From: an uncultured Holdemania sp.
GTDB lineage: Bacteria > Bacillota_I > Bacilli_A > Erysipelotrichales > Erysipelotrichaceae
NCBI GenBank assembly: GCA_904395815.1
Contig: CAJFOC010000001.1
Location: forward strand, 1 to 56,445
DNA: 56,445 bases
Direction: 5' to 3'
Positions within the stretch are counted from its first letter, which is position 1. The number at the start of each line of letters is the position of its first letter. The position numbers were made by a program, and so were the translations under genes. Shown here one piece after another: positions 22,542-30,975 of this stretch. Below the pieces are notes generated by a model. That model ran no database searches and was not told the DNA's origin. It saw only the letters and a list, made by a program, of their open reading frames with translations.

Positions 22542-23063
22542 ATGTTGAAAAGAAAAACATCTGTCCTGCTGCCGCTGGGAGTGGCGCTGGGCTGCAGTGG
22601 CTGCAGCGTTTTGCCGGAGAATTCATCACCAGAGATTCAGGTTGTTGAAACGGAAGCGCCTGGACTGCATTCAGCTTCTCCGACAGCGGCTGCGGCCTTT
22701 GAGGGACGCTGTATCGTCATCCGCAATCAGCACAGCGAGATCGTTGTGACGCTGAATGACAGCCCGGCCGCACAGTCGCTTGCCCGTCAGCTGCCGCTGA
22801 CTGCAGAGGTGGAGGATTATTCGACCAATGAAAAAATATTCTATCCGCCAGAAGCGCTGGAAACAGAAGACACGCCGATGGCGGAAGGGGGCAGCGGCGT
22901 GTTGGCCTATTATGAACCCTGGGGCGACGTCGTGTTGTTTTATGACGATTTCCGCCCGAATCCGGCGCTGTTTGCGCTGGGATCGGTGACAAGCGGGGAA
23001 GAAGCGATTTCCCAGCTTGCGGCCACCATGACAATCGATTTCTGTGAAGGAAAGGAAGAGTGA
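22542..23063 (+). CDS. lipoprotein with cyclophilin-like domain
   Basis: 173 aa. A signal peptide ending in a lipobox-like LGCSGC (Cys about residue 17-20) is followed by a short low-complexity linker. The domain has VTLNDSPAAQSLARQLPLTAEVEDYSTNEKIFYPP and GVLAYYEPWGDVVLFYDDF, which match the cyclophilin-like fold family (Pfam cyclophil_like2, named from recall). It is probably anchored outside the membrane. The start is the ATG after AAGGAGGGAGA. It lies 1 nt before the flavodoxin gene, so the two are probably cotranscribed and may act together. Confidence 0.85.
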   Translation: MLKRKTSVLLPLGVALGCSGCSVLPENSSPEIQVVETEAPGLHSASPTAAAAFEGRCIVIRNQHSEIVVTLNDSPAAQSLARQLPLTAEVEDYSTNEKIFYPPEALETEDTPMAEGGSGVLAYYEPWGDVVLFYDDFRPNPALFALGSVTSGEEAISQLAATMTIDFCEGKEE

Positions 23064-23064
23064 A

Positions 23065-23718
23065 ATGATGAGAAAATCCAAATTCTGCCGTATGATGATG
23101 AGCTTGCTTCTGCTGATGACCGCTGCCGGATGCAGCACTGCGGCTCCGACACCTGCACCGACAATGACCCCGCAGGCTGCGACGACACCCCAACCGGAAT
23201 TCACGCCGGCAACGCCTGCCCCACAGGAAGAGACTTCTTCCGTTCTGGTCGTCTATTTCTCCGCTACCGGCAATACGGAACGGGCAGCGGAGATGATCGC
23301 GGAACAGACCGGAGGGCAGCTGATGGCACTGGAACCAACGGAACCTTACAGTGAGGAAGATCTGGATTATAACGATGAAAACAGCCGGGTATCGATGGAA
23401 TATGCTGATCCGTCACGGCGTACGGTAGAGCTTGTTCAGACGACGCCGGAGGGCTGGGATGACGTCACGACCGTATTCATCGGCTATCCGATCTGGTGGG
23501 GTGAAGCTGCCTGGCCGGTTACTTCCTTTGTGGAAGCGAATGATTTCAGCGGGAAAACGGTTATTCCGTTCTGTACTTCGGCTTCCTCCGGCCTGGGCGA
23601 CAGCGCGCAGCAGCTGGCTGACAGCGCCAATGGCGGAACATGGAGGGAAGGCAGAAGATTCAGCTCCTCCGTCAGTGAAGAAGAACTGCGCAGCTGGCTG
23701 GATGAACTGGGACTGTAA
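23065..23718 (+). CDS. secreted flavodoxin lipoprotein
   Basis: 217 aa. The signal peptide ends LLLLMTAAGCS, a lipobox with Cys about residue 23, then a Pro/Thr/Ala-rich linker (~25-55). The flavodoxin domain begins VLVVYFSATGNTERAAEMIA, whose SATGNT loop binds the FMN phosphate. FIGYPIWWGEAAWPV forms an aromatic FMN-stacking region. Family flavodoxins are usually cytoplasmic, so an outer-surface form implies extracytoplasmic electron transfer. Possible partners are the neighbouring cupin and carboxymuconolactone-decarboxylase-like proteins, though these lack signal peptides. Confidence 0.9.
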   Translation: MMRKSKFCRMMMSLLLLMTAAGCSTAAPTPAPTMTPQAATTPQPEFTPATPAPQEETSSVLVVYFSATGNTERAAEMIAEQTGGQLMALEPTEPYSEEDLDYNDENSRVSMEYADPSRRTVELVQTTPEGWDDVTTVFIGYPIWWGEAAWPVTSFVEANDFSGKTVIPFCTSASSGLGDSAQQLADSANGGTWREGRRFSSSVSEEELRSWLDELGL

Positions 23719-23740
23719 ATCGGGAAAGGAAGGAAAGAGG

Positions 23741-24178
23741 ATGAAAATTCAGAAACAGGAAGAATTTGATCAGATCAACGTGTTTGGCAAAGGTATGGCC
23801 AACACGGCTTACGCGCAGTATTTTATCGGTCAGTCATATCTGAATCCGCTGACGGAGGCGGGCAAGAGTACCGTTGCGCTGGCCAATGTGACTTTTGAGC
23901 CGGGCTGCCGCAATAACTGGCATATTCATCATGCCCGCCAGGGCGGCGGACAGATCCTGATCTGCACGGCCGGGGAAGGATGGTATCAGGAAGAGGGAAA
24001 GCCGGCGGTCAGTCTGAGCGCGGGAAGTGTGATTACCATTCCTGCCAGAGTCAAGCACTGGCATGGAGCGAAGAAAGACAGCTGGTTTTCTCACATCGCG
24101 GTGGAAGTTCCGGGAGAAATGACTTCCAATGAATGGCTGGAGCCAGTCAGCGATGAGAGTTATGAAGAACTGAAGTAA
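23741..24178 (+). CDS. cupin-domain protein
   Basis: 145 aa. A single cupin barrel with CRNNWHIHHARQGGGQILIC (first metal motif with His) and PARVKHWHGAKKDSW (second). Its N-terminal KGMANTAYAQYFIGQSYLNPL matches the cupins paired with carboxymuconolactone decarboxylases. The CMD-like gene directly follows. The reaction is unknown. Confidence 0.88.
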   Translation: MKIQKQEEFDQINVFGKGMANTAYAQYFIGQSYLNPLTEAGKSTVALANVTFEPGCRNNWHIHHARQGGGQILICTAGEGWYQEEGKPAVSLSAGSVITIPARVKHWHGAKKDSWFSHIAVEVPGEMTSNEWLEPVSDESYEELK

Positions 24179-24291
24179 TCCCTGCCCGCCATCCGAGAGG
24201 ACTATGCGGCAGGATAAACCGGAGATGATCCCGGATGATGCTGGCGTTAGCCGGCAGGAAGATCATCACAACAGAACAAGGAGGAATCAGA

Positions 24292-24987
24292 ATGAGTCTT
24301 TGGGAAACCGATCCGGAATTTGCCGAAAGAATGGAAGCTTTTACGCTGAAGGAAGTGGTGAATGAGCCGGGACAGCAGCTGGAGCCCGTTGATCGGCATC
24401 TGGCCATCCTGGCTGCGCTTTTGGGATGTCAGGGACTGGAAGAATTCAGACTGGCCATGGAGCGGGCTCTGGATGAGGGAGTATCCGCGGTGATGGTGAA
24501 GGAAGTGGTGTACCAGGCGGTGGACTACCTGGGTATCGGCAGGATTCGCCCCTTTCTCAACGCGGCCAATGACATACTGAAACAACGCGGGATAGCGCTG
24601 CCGTTGCCAGGGCAGGCGACCACGACCTGGCAGAACCGGCTGGAACAGGGAGTCCGGGTACAGACGGAAATCTTTGGGGAAGGCATGAAAGAAGCCTGGA
24701 AAAGCGGTCATATCCAGCGCTGGCTGGCGGAAAACTGCTTCGGCGATTACTATACCCGCCGTGGTCTGACCTTGGCTCAGCGGGAGATGATCACCTTCTG
24801 TTATCTGGCGGCGCAGGGCGGCTGCGAGCCGCAGCTGACAGCCCATGCCCGAGGCAACATGCGGCTGGGAAACGATGCGGCTTTTCTTGTCCGGGTTGTC
24901 TCTCAGTGTCTGCCTTATATCGGATATCCGCGCAGTCTGAATGCAATCACCTGTATCGAAAAGGCTGCCCGGGAAGATCAGCAATGA
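24292..24987 (+). CDS. carboxymuconolactone decarboxylase family protein
   Basis: 231 aa with two CMD/AhpD-like helical domains: the first around LAILAALLGCQGLEEFR, the second around LAQREMITFCYLAAQGGCEPQL with HARGNMRLGN. No CxxC redox pair of the AhpD type is present. Pairing with a cupin and a flavodoxin recurs in Firmicutes. The start at 24292 follows AAGGAGGAATCAGA. The substrate is unknown. Confidence 0.88.
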   Translation: MSLWETDPEFAERMEAFTLKEVVNEPGQQLEPVDRHLAILAALLGCQGLEEFRLAMERALDEGVSAVMVKEVVYQAVDYLGIGRIRPFLNAANDILKQRGIALPLPGQATTTWQNRLEQGVRVQTEIFGEGMKEAWKSGHIQRWLAENCFGDYYTRRGLTLAQREMITFCYLAAQGGCEPQLTAHARGNMRLGNDAAFLVRVVSQCLPYIGYPRSLNAITCIEKAAREDQQ

Positions 24988-25013
24988 CTGTCGGTCCATA
25001 CCGGCAGTTTTTT
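24987..25013 (+). terminator. terminator after the CMD-family gene
   Basis: A 9-bp stem (ACTGTCGGT/ACCGGCAGT) with a 4-nt loop, then T6, starting on the stop codon. Confidence 0.88.
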
Positions 25014-25116
25014 GGTTGCGGAATGAAGAGAGGGAAAGCGGGCATCCTGTGAATGTTGTTTTCATTGAATTTTCAGGATGATTATCATATCATGAAAAAG
25101 AAAGGTGGGTTTTTGC

Positions 25117-26457
25117 ATGAATCAGTATGCACAGAGAGTATTTGACGACCTGAAACGAAAAGATGCCTCGCAGCCGGAGTTTCTGCAGGCGGTGGAAGAG
25201 GTTTTTTCCTCGATCAGGATCATCCTGGATCAGCATCCGGAATATGAGAAGATGGCCATTCTGGAACGGCTGACGGAACCGGAACGCATCATTCAGTTCA
25301 AGGTACCATGGATGGACGATCGGGGACAGATGCATGTCAACCGCGGCTATCGCGTACAGTACAGCAGCGTTCTGGGTCCCTATAAGGGCGGACTTCGCTT
25401 TCATCCGGCCGTTTCCCTGGGAATGATGAAATTTCTTGCCTTCGAACAGATTTTCAAAAACGCGCTGACCACGCTGCCGATCGGCGGCGGCAAGGGTGGC
25501 AGTGATTTTGATCCGAAGGGCAAAAGCGATACCGAAATCATGCGTTTCTGTCAGAGTTTCATGACCGAACTGGCCCGGCATATCGGCCCGGACGTGGATG
25601 TTCCGGCTGGGGATATGGGCGTCGGCGCCCGTGAGATCGGTTATCTGTACGGGCAGTACCGGCGTTTGAAAGGCGTCAGCGAAAGCGGCGTACTGACCGG
25701 CAAAGGACTGGGCTATGGCGGCAGTCTGGCCCGTAAGGAGGCCACCGGTTACGGTCTGATTTATTTTGTGCTGGAAATGATGAAGCAGCACGGCATCGAT
25801 CCGCAGGGGCAGCGGGCGATCATTTCCGGCAGCGGCAACGTGGCGATCTATGCGGCGGAAAAGGCGCAGGCCAACGGAATTCAGGTGATCGCGATGAGCG
25901 ATTCCCGCGGATACCTTGTCGACGAACAGCTGGATCTGAGCGTTGTGAAGCAGATTAAGGAACAGCTGCGGGGATCGCTGGAGCAGTATCCGGCGATGGC
26001 AGGACATGGCCGCTGGCATGCGGGATCCGTGTACGATGCGGAGCTGGAGGCGGATCTGGCGATGCCATGCGGAACTCAGAATGAAATCGACGCTGTCCGG
26101 GCTGCCCGCCTGATAGACCATGGTGTGCGGCTGGTAGCGGAAGGCGCCAACATGCCGGACAACAACGAAGCGATCGCACTGTATCTGCAAAACGGTGTTC
26201 TGTTTGCCCCGGGCAAGGCGGCCAACGCCGGCGGGGTGGCGACCTCCGCGCTGGAAATGAGCCAGAACAGCATGCGCCTGTTCTGGACGTTTGAAGAAGT
26301 GGATGACAAACTGCGCGGCATCATGATCTCCATTCACCGTCAGTGTGAAGAAGCGATGCGGCAATACGATCTGGATCCGAAGAATTATGTTGCGGCCGCC
26401 AACATCGCCGGGGTTCAGAAGGTGATCGACGCCATGATCGCCATGGGGGATTACTGA
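25117..26457 (+). CDS. gdhA: NADP-type glutamate dehydrogenase
   Basis: 446 aa, typical for the hexameric bacterial enzyme that makes glutamate from 2-oxoglutarate and ammonia. Seen are the substrate-binding VLGPYKGGLRFHPAV, the catalytic-lysine region PIGGGKGGSDFDPKGKS, VPAGDMGVGAREIGYLYG and the nucleotide-binding ISGSGNVAIYAAEKA, then AEGANMP and NAGGVATSALEMSQN. The ATG at 25117 follows AAAGGTGGG; a GTG four codons earlier is less likely. It appears monocistronic or cotranscribed with the phosphoesterase 41 nt away. Confidence 0.95.
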   Translation: MNQYAQRVFDDLKRKDASQPEFLQAVEEVFSSIRIILDQHPEYEKMAILERLTEPERIIQFKVPWMDDRGQMHVNRGYRVQYSSVLGPYKGGLRFHPAVSLGMMKFLAFEQIFKNALTTLPIGGGKGGSDFDPKGKSDTEIMRFCQSFMTELARHIGPDVDVPAGDMGVGAREIGYLYGQYRRLKGVSESGVLTGKGLGYGGSLARKEATGYGLIYFVLEMMKQHGIDPQGQRAIISGSGNVAIYAAEKAQANGIQVIAMSDSRGYLVDEQLDLSVVKQIKEQLRGSLEQYPAMAGHGRWHAGSVYDAELEADLAMPCGTQNEIDAVRAARLIDHGVRLVAEGANMPDNNEAIALYLQNGVLFAPGKAANAGGVATSALEMSQNSMRLFWTFEEVDDKLRGIMISIHRQCEEAMRQYDLDPKNYVAAANIAGVQKVIDAMIAMGDY

Positions 26458-26498
26458 TTGACCCTGAACATTCAGACGGACAGAAAGGCGGCGCGGCG

Positions 26499-27344
26499 AT
26501 GAAGCTGTTGTTGGGAATCATCGCCGTGCTGCTGCTGTTTCTTTTCACAGGCTGGCTTGTCAGCTTCCCGCTGAAAGTACGGAAATATCGTCTTGTCAGC
26601 CGAAAGGTGAACGCTCCGGTCAGAATCGCCGTGGTCTCGGACCTGCACAGCACCCGTTATGGAAAAAGACAACGTCGGCTGATCCGCAAGCTTTCAGAAA
26701 CGCATTGCGATCTCATTGCGCTGCCAGGCGATATTATTGACGATATCAAGCCGCTGGCTGGCGCGGATGAATTTCTGGCTCAGTGTTCGCAGCTGGCGCC
26801 CTGTTTTTACTGTACCGGCAATCATGAAAACATCGAGAAGCTGATGACTCTGCCGCAAATCAAGGCGCATGTGCGCAGCTTTGGCATTACCGTACTGGAT
26901 GGAAAAAAGCGGCGGGTGCTGGTCAACGGGAATCCGCTGCTTGTGTGTGGGGTGGATGATCCGCGCAAATTCCATTACACCGACCGGTCCCGCCAGGAAG
27001 AAAACGTGCTGATGCGTCAGCTGGGACGGATGCAGGGACGCGAGGAACTGACAATTCTGCTGGCGCATCGTCCGGAACGGGCCGAACTGTATGCCCGGTA
27101 TGGTTTCGACTGCATTCTTTCCGGGCATGCCCATGGCGGACAGGTTCGGATTCCAGGACTGATCAACGGACTGTTTGCGCCTAATCAGGGATTGTTTCCA
27201 AAACGGGCCGGCGGGCGGTATGCCATAGGGAATTCAACGCTGATCGTTTCCCGCGGCTGTTGTCAGCGCTGGTTTCTGCCGCGGATTTTCAACCCGCCGG
27301 AAATTCCTGTCATTGACATCGTTCCCGATACCGATGATGAATAA
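26499..27344 (+). CDS. membrane-anchored metallophosphoesterase, YkuE-like
   Basis: 281 aa. An N-terminal membrane helix (about 3-24, LLLGIIAVLLLFLFTGWLV) precedes a calcineurin-like domain with VSDLHSTRYG (metal ligands D, H), ALPGDIIDD, TGNHEN and LSGHAHGGQ, all four blocks of the family. Such proteins act at the cell surface in B. subtilis (YkuE). The exact substrate is unknown. Confidence 0.9.
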   Translation: MKLLLGIIAVLLLFLFTGWLVSFPLKVRKYRLVSRKVNAPVRIAVVSDLHSTRYGKRQRRLIRKLSETHCDLIALPGDIIDDIKPLAGADEFLAQCSQLAPCFYCTGNHENIEKLMTLPQIKAHVRSFGITVLDGKKRRVLVNGNPLLVCGVDDPRKFHYTDRSRQEENVLMRQLGRMQGREELTILLAHRPERAELYARYGFDCILSGHAHGGQVRIPGLINGLFAPNQGLFPKRAGGRYAIGNSTLIVSRGCCQRWFLPRIFNPPEIPVIDIVPDTDDE

Positions 27345-27527
27345 GACACCAGGCTCTGTCCTTTTTAAAATAAGGCGGAGCTTTTTTGTCGGACAGTTCA
27401 TGTTGAAAGGCATCTGTTTTCAGAAAATGGATGAGAAAAAAAACGGTTAGATGATGGTTGATGAACAGAAATGGTTTTCGGAGTGTTCTATTTTCGTTTA
27501 TAATAAAATAAAGGGAGGAGTGAGTGT

Positions 27528-27974
27528 ATGAATCGGGTACGGGATGCCGTTGAGCTGGATACGAAGGCGTTTATCATGTTTTCAGATCTGATAAAACAAT
27601 TCTATGAAGTGAAGTCAGAGAAACTCGGCGGATTGGATCTGAAGCTTTCGCATTTGAAGATTCTTCATCTGCTTTCAGATCATAACGGGATGAATCAGCA
27701 GGAAATCGCCGTTATTTCCGCCAGCAAACGCTCCACGATTTCCGAAACGATTTCTGAGATGGAAAGGGACAATCTCGTAGTCCGGGTAGGTAACGAAAAA
27801 GATCGTCGGGTCGTCAATATTTTCCTGACTGAAAAAGGCAGGGAGCTGGCGGATCGGATTCAAAGAGAGTTCCGCAGCTACTGTATGGGCTGCATGGAAG
27901 ACTTTTCCGACGCGGAAATGCTGCTGTTTCAGCAGCTGCTGGGACGTTTTCAGTTTCAGGGTAAAAAAAGCTGA
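27528..27974 (+). CDS. MarR family transcriptional regulator
   Basis: 148 aa winged-helix protein: LKLSHLKILHLLSDHNGMNQQEIAVI is helix 2-3, the recognition helix lies near KRSTISETISEMER, and DRRVVNIFLTEKG is the wing. TATAAT (27499-27504) and GGGAGGAG lie upstream. It is adjacent to and directed with the sugar-phosphate isomerase, which it may control. Confidence 0.88.
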   Translation: MNRVRDAVELDTKAFIMFSDLIKQFYEVKSEKLGGLDLKLSHLKILHLLSDHNGMNQQEIAVISASKRSTISETISEMERDNLVVRVGNEKDRRVVNIFLTEKGRELADRIQREFRSYCMGCMEDFSDAEMLLFQQLLGRFQFQGKKS

Positions 27975-27986
27975 GAAAGAAGGGAT

Positions 27987-28901
27987 ATGGCAATGAGAGA
28001 ATGTTCGCTTCATTTCGATTTCATGAATGAACAGAAACAGCTGGATCTGGATAAGGCCAGAGAGCTGTTCGGCATCGCGCAGAAGCTGGGAATTCACACG
28101 TACAATACATATGGGAATGCGGCGGTGTATCCGGATCCGGCCGATGATGAAAAGGATCATCAGTTTGCCAGAGAGATCCGTCAGCTGGCGGATCAGTTTC
28201 AGATGAGCTGCTCCTCATTTCACTTCATCGGATCGGTGTTGGATGTGGAACAGCCAGATCAGCAGCGGATTCGCCATGTGATGCAACGCAGCCTGCAGAT
28301 CAACAGTCAGCTGGGAACTCATGTTTTTGTTGCGCATCCGGGAACGTTTTCGGATGGCGGTTTCAAACAGAATAAGGTTGTCCACCGTCAGGCGCTGCAG
28401 CAGTGGGGTGCGGAAAAGACACATCAGATCATTGTGGAAAACCTGCGCTGGTTCGGACAGCAGGCGGCTCATTACGGCATTCGCCTGGCGATCGAAAACA
28501 TTTACGGCGGCCGCTTCTACAGTCAGATTGACGAACTGATTCAGCTGGTGGAAGAGGTTGATCTGGACAATGTCGGCTGGTGTCTGGATGTGGGGCATGC
28601 CAACGTGGATGGCGTGGATCTTGTGCAGACGGTTCACCGGATGAAGGAGAAGCTGTTTGAACTGCATCTTCATGATAATAACGGTCAGAAGGATCAGCAT
28701 CTGCCGGCAGGATTTGGAACGGTGGACTGGATCGCGTTCATTCAGGCCCTGAACGACATTCAGTATCCGGGACCGGCGACCTTTGAGTTTTTCCGCTGGC
28801 CTCTCGCTGATCGTGAAAAGGGCATAACCCGGGCGGTCGAGCTGTGGCGGACGATGGAATGGGTCGCAGAGAACGGCTACTGGACGCTGGACTGGTTTTA
28901 A
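27987..28901 (+). CDS. sugar phosphate isomerase/epimerase (AP endonuclease 2 family barrel)
   Basis: 304 aa TIM barrel. The IVENLRWFG, LAIENIYGG, VGWCLDVGHANVDG and ELHLHDNNGQKDQHLPAG segments provide the Glu, Asp and His metal ligands of the family. The substrate is not known. It begins 12 nt after the MarR gene. Confidence 0.85.
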   Translation: MAMRECSLHFDFMNEQKQLDLDKARELFGIAQKLGIHTYNTYGNAAVYPDPADDEKDHQFAREIRQLADQFQMSCSSFHFIGSVLDVEQPDQQRIRHVMQRSLQINSQLGTHVFVAHPGTFSDGGFKQNKVVHRQALQQWGAEKTHQIIVENLRWFGQQAAHYGIRLAIENIYGGRFYSQIDELIQLVEEVDLDNVGWCLDVGHANVDGVDLVQTVHRMKEKLFELHLHDNNGQKDQHLPAGFGTVDWIAFIQALNDIQYPGPATFEFFRWPLADREKGITRAVELWRTMEWVAENGYWTLDWF

Positions 28902-28913
28902 AAAAGGAAGGCG

Positions 28914-30158
28914 TCAGCCTTCCTGAAGAATACGTTGACAGAAGCTCAGCAGAGCTTCTTTTTCGTTGGGGATCTGTCCGTTCAGCACCGCTTCCAGACA
29001 GCGCTGCAGCAGCTGTCCGATTTGCGCTCCCAGACATCCTAATGCCTGCAGGTCATGCCCGCTGACAGCCAGCTGACTGATTCGCAGGCATTCGGTGCTG
29101 CGCAGCTCACGCAGCCGGGCATGAAGATGATCCGCGGTGTTCTTTTCCAGCAGACCGGCAGCTTGCTGCAGAGTGATCAGATCGTCGCTGTTTTCCTCCA
29201 GATCATGCAGCAGCCAGCGCAGCGTGACCTGCTGTTCATCCAGCGGCCGCCGTTGTTGAGCGCACAGCACGGTCAGCCGTTTTGTTTGCCGGGTGGACCA
29301 TTTCAGCTGGCTGGCAAACCGGAGCGCCAGCGAAGAGGCCCGATCCGGCTGAGCATCAAGAAACAGTCCGCACAGCCGCAGAATTGAATCGGGAGGACAT
29401 TGCCGGGCATAATCCAGCGCGCTTTGCCATGCCGTTTCACTTTGAAACAGCGGCAGATAAGGAAACAGTTCCCGCAACACCGGCAAGGCCTGAACCAGCG
29501 CGGAAGGCCAGTGATCGCCGGCGGCCATCAGTTCCATTTCCCGGGCAATGCGTTCCGCAGACAGCACATGCAGCAGTTCCCTCAGTTCGTTCATCGCCTG
29601 CGCCGTCTGCGGCTCAATCGTAAAGCCGAGCACTGAAGAAAACCGCAGCGCCCGCAGGATTCGCAGCGCATCCTCATTGAATCGGACATGAGGCTGGCCG
29701 ATGCAGCGGATCCGGTGCTGTTTCAGATCCTGCTGGCCGCCAAAGAAATCGCGGATTCCCTCGCGGGGATTCCAGCACAGGGCGTTGATCGTAAAATCCC
29801 GCCGGGCACAGTCCTGCTGCAGCGAATCGACAAACCGGACCTGCCGGGGATAACGGTGCTGCAGATAGTCCGATTCACTGCGGTAGACGGTGATTTCCAC
29901 CGGGACCCGATGCACCATCACCGTCAGCGTTCCATGTTTCAGGCCACTGGGAATGACGGTCATCCCGGCGTCCTGAAACAGCTGCAGAGTTTGCTGGGGA
30001 AGACTGTTGGTAGTGATGTCGATGTCCTTGACCGGCCGTCCCAGCAGGCGGTCCCGCACGCAGCCGCCTACCCACCAGGCCTGCGCGCCATGCTGGTGCA
30101 GCAGTTCCAGACACAGCAATCCGGCCTGCTTCAGCTTTTGATTCATGACTTCAGCCAT
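28914..30158 (-). CDS. cca: CCA tRNA nucleotidyltransferase
   Basis: 414 aa class II nucleotidyltransferase that adds or repairs the tRNA 3' CCA. AWWVGGCVRDRLLGRPVKDIDITTN holds the GG and DxD signature, CARRDFTINALCW the RRD motif, and VRFNEDALRILRALRFSS the ERxxxE-like region. The start chosen (30158) overlaps the upstream PAS gene stop; an ATG at 30146 is an alternative. The short C-terminus is normal for this group. Confidence 0.93.
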   Translation of the reverse strand: MAEVMNQKLKQAGLLCLELLHQHGAQAWWVGGCVRDRLLGRPVKDIDITTNSLPQQTLQLFQDAGMTVIPSGLKHGTLTVMVHRVPVEITVYRSESDYLQHRYPRQVRFVDSLQQDCARRDFTINALCWNPREGIRDFFGGQQDLKQHRIRCIGQPHVRFNEDALRILRALRFSSVLGFTIEPQTAQAMNELRELLHVLSAERIAREMELMAAGDHWPSALVQALPVLRELFPYLPLFQSETAWQSALDYARQCPPDSILRLCGLFLDAQPDRASSLALRFASQLKWSTRQTKRLTVLCAQQRRPLDEQQVTLRWLLHDLEENSDDLITLQQAAGLLEKNTADHLHARLRELRSTECLRISQLAVSGHDLQALGCLGAQIGQLLQRCLEAVLNGQIPNEKEALLSFCQRILQEG

Positions 30159-30795
30159 GGCGCACCACATCCAGATAGCTGTACAGCGTAAATTTGGAAA
30201 TTTCCAGGAAAGCGCAGATCCTGTCGCCGCTTTTGGTGATGAGGAACGCCCCTTTCTGATCGAGGAAACGGACGATCTCGATCTTTTCTTCCCGGCTCAT
30301 CAGGTGCGCCGGTTTGTCCATCCGTTCCCGGCATTGCTGCAAAAGCAGCTCCAGAATCTGATTGACATCGTTGGTAAACGGCTCCCGCGGTTCCTCGTTT
30401 TTTAACGGCGGCATCATCGCGTACTGATCGATCGTCTGACGGGCCTGAACCAGCGCGGTGATATCCATATTCAGACACAGCGAGCCGATGATCTGTCCCT
30501 GGTCGTTGCGAAAGAAAACCGAGCTGTTGCGGATAAACCGGCCGTCGCCGGTCACCATGACCTTGTTGTAGCGATGCGATTCCGTCTGTTCATTGGAGAG
30601 CACCTCCAGTCCCCAGGCGCCTCCGCCATCGCCGATACTGCGGCCGCTGATCTGACCGTTGCGGATGTCCACAATCGTATGTTCATAATCCTGCGTGTTG
30701 TCATGCAGGACAATTTCACACTGCGGTCCGAAGTGATGTTCCAGCAGATCCATGATCTGAGAAAACAGCGCCCGCTGTTCCTGTATCGAATTCAT
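30151..30795 (-). CDS. YheO-like PAS/HTH regulator
   Basis: 214 aa. The N-terminal PAS-like domain (residues 5-110) contains FGPQCEIVLHDN, DGRFIRNSSVFFRNDQG and IGSLCLNMDIT, characteristic of the YheO/DauR family. The C-terminal ~60 residues (EEKIEIVRFLDQKGAFLI, ISKFTLYSYLDVVR) form a helix-turn-helix. It faces the KDPG aldolase operon across a 180-nt gap and may control it; this is inference. It is coupled to cca by an 8-nt overlap. Confidence 0.88.
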   Translation of the reverse strand: MNSIQEQRALFSQIMDLLEHHFGPQCEIVLHDNTQDYEHTIVDIRNGQISGRSIGDGGGAWGLEVLSNEQTESHRYNKVMVTGDGRFIRNSSVFFRNDQGQIIGSLCLNMDITALVQARQTIDQYAMMPPLKNEEPREPFTNDVNQILELLLQQCRERMDKPAHLMSREEKIEIVRFLDQKGAFLITKSGDRICAFLEISKFTLYSYLDVVRHG

Positions 30796-30909
30796 CTTCG
30801 TCCCTCCTGTCTCATTTCATTGTTTCAAAGCGGACAGGGAAAGTCAAGTCTCGTTTTTTTGCTGTCTTACTTTTTTTAAGGCTGTCCTGAAAAATAATTA
30901 GGTAAGCTC

Positions 30910-30937
30910 TTTACAAACAAGGTAAAGGATGTATACT
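30910..30937 (+). promoter_or_regulatory. promoter of eda-kdgK
   Basis: TTTACA, 16-nt spacer, TATACT, about 39 nt before the aldolase start. Confidence 0.65.
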
Positions 30938-30975
30938 AATATTGAGAGAAAACCATAGGAACAGGAGTGAACAAC

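Noticed and set aside
22400-22648. 82-codon frame before the cyclophilin-like lipoprotein
   Set aside because: It overlaps the promoter and signal-peptide region of the next gene in another frame and lacks a ribosome binding site.
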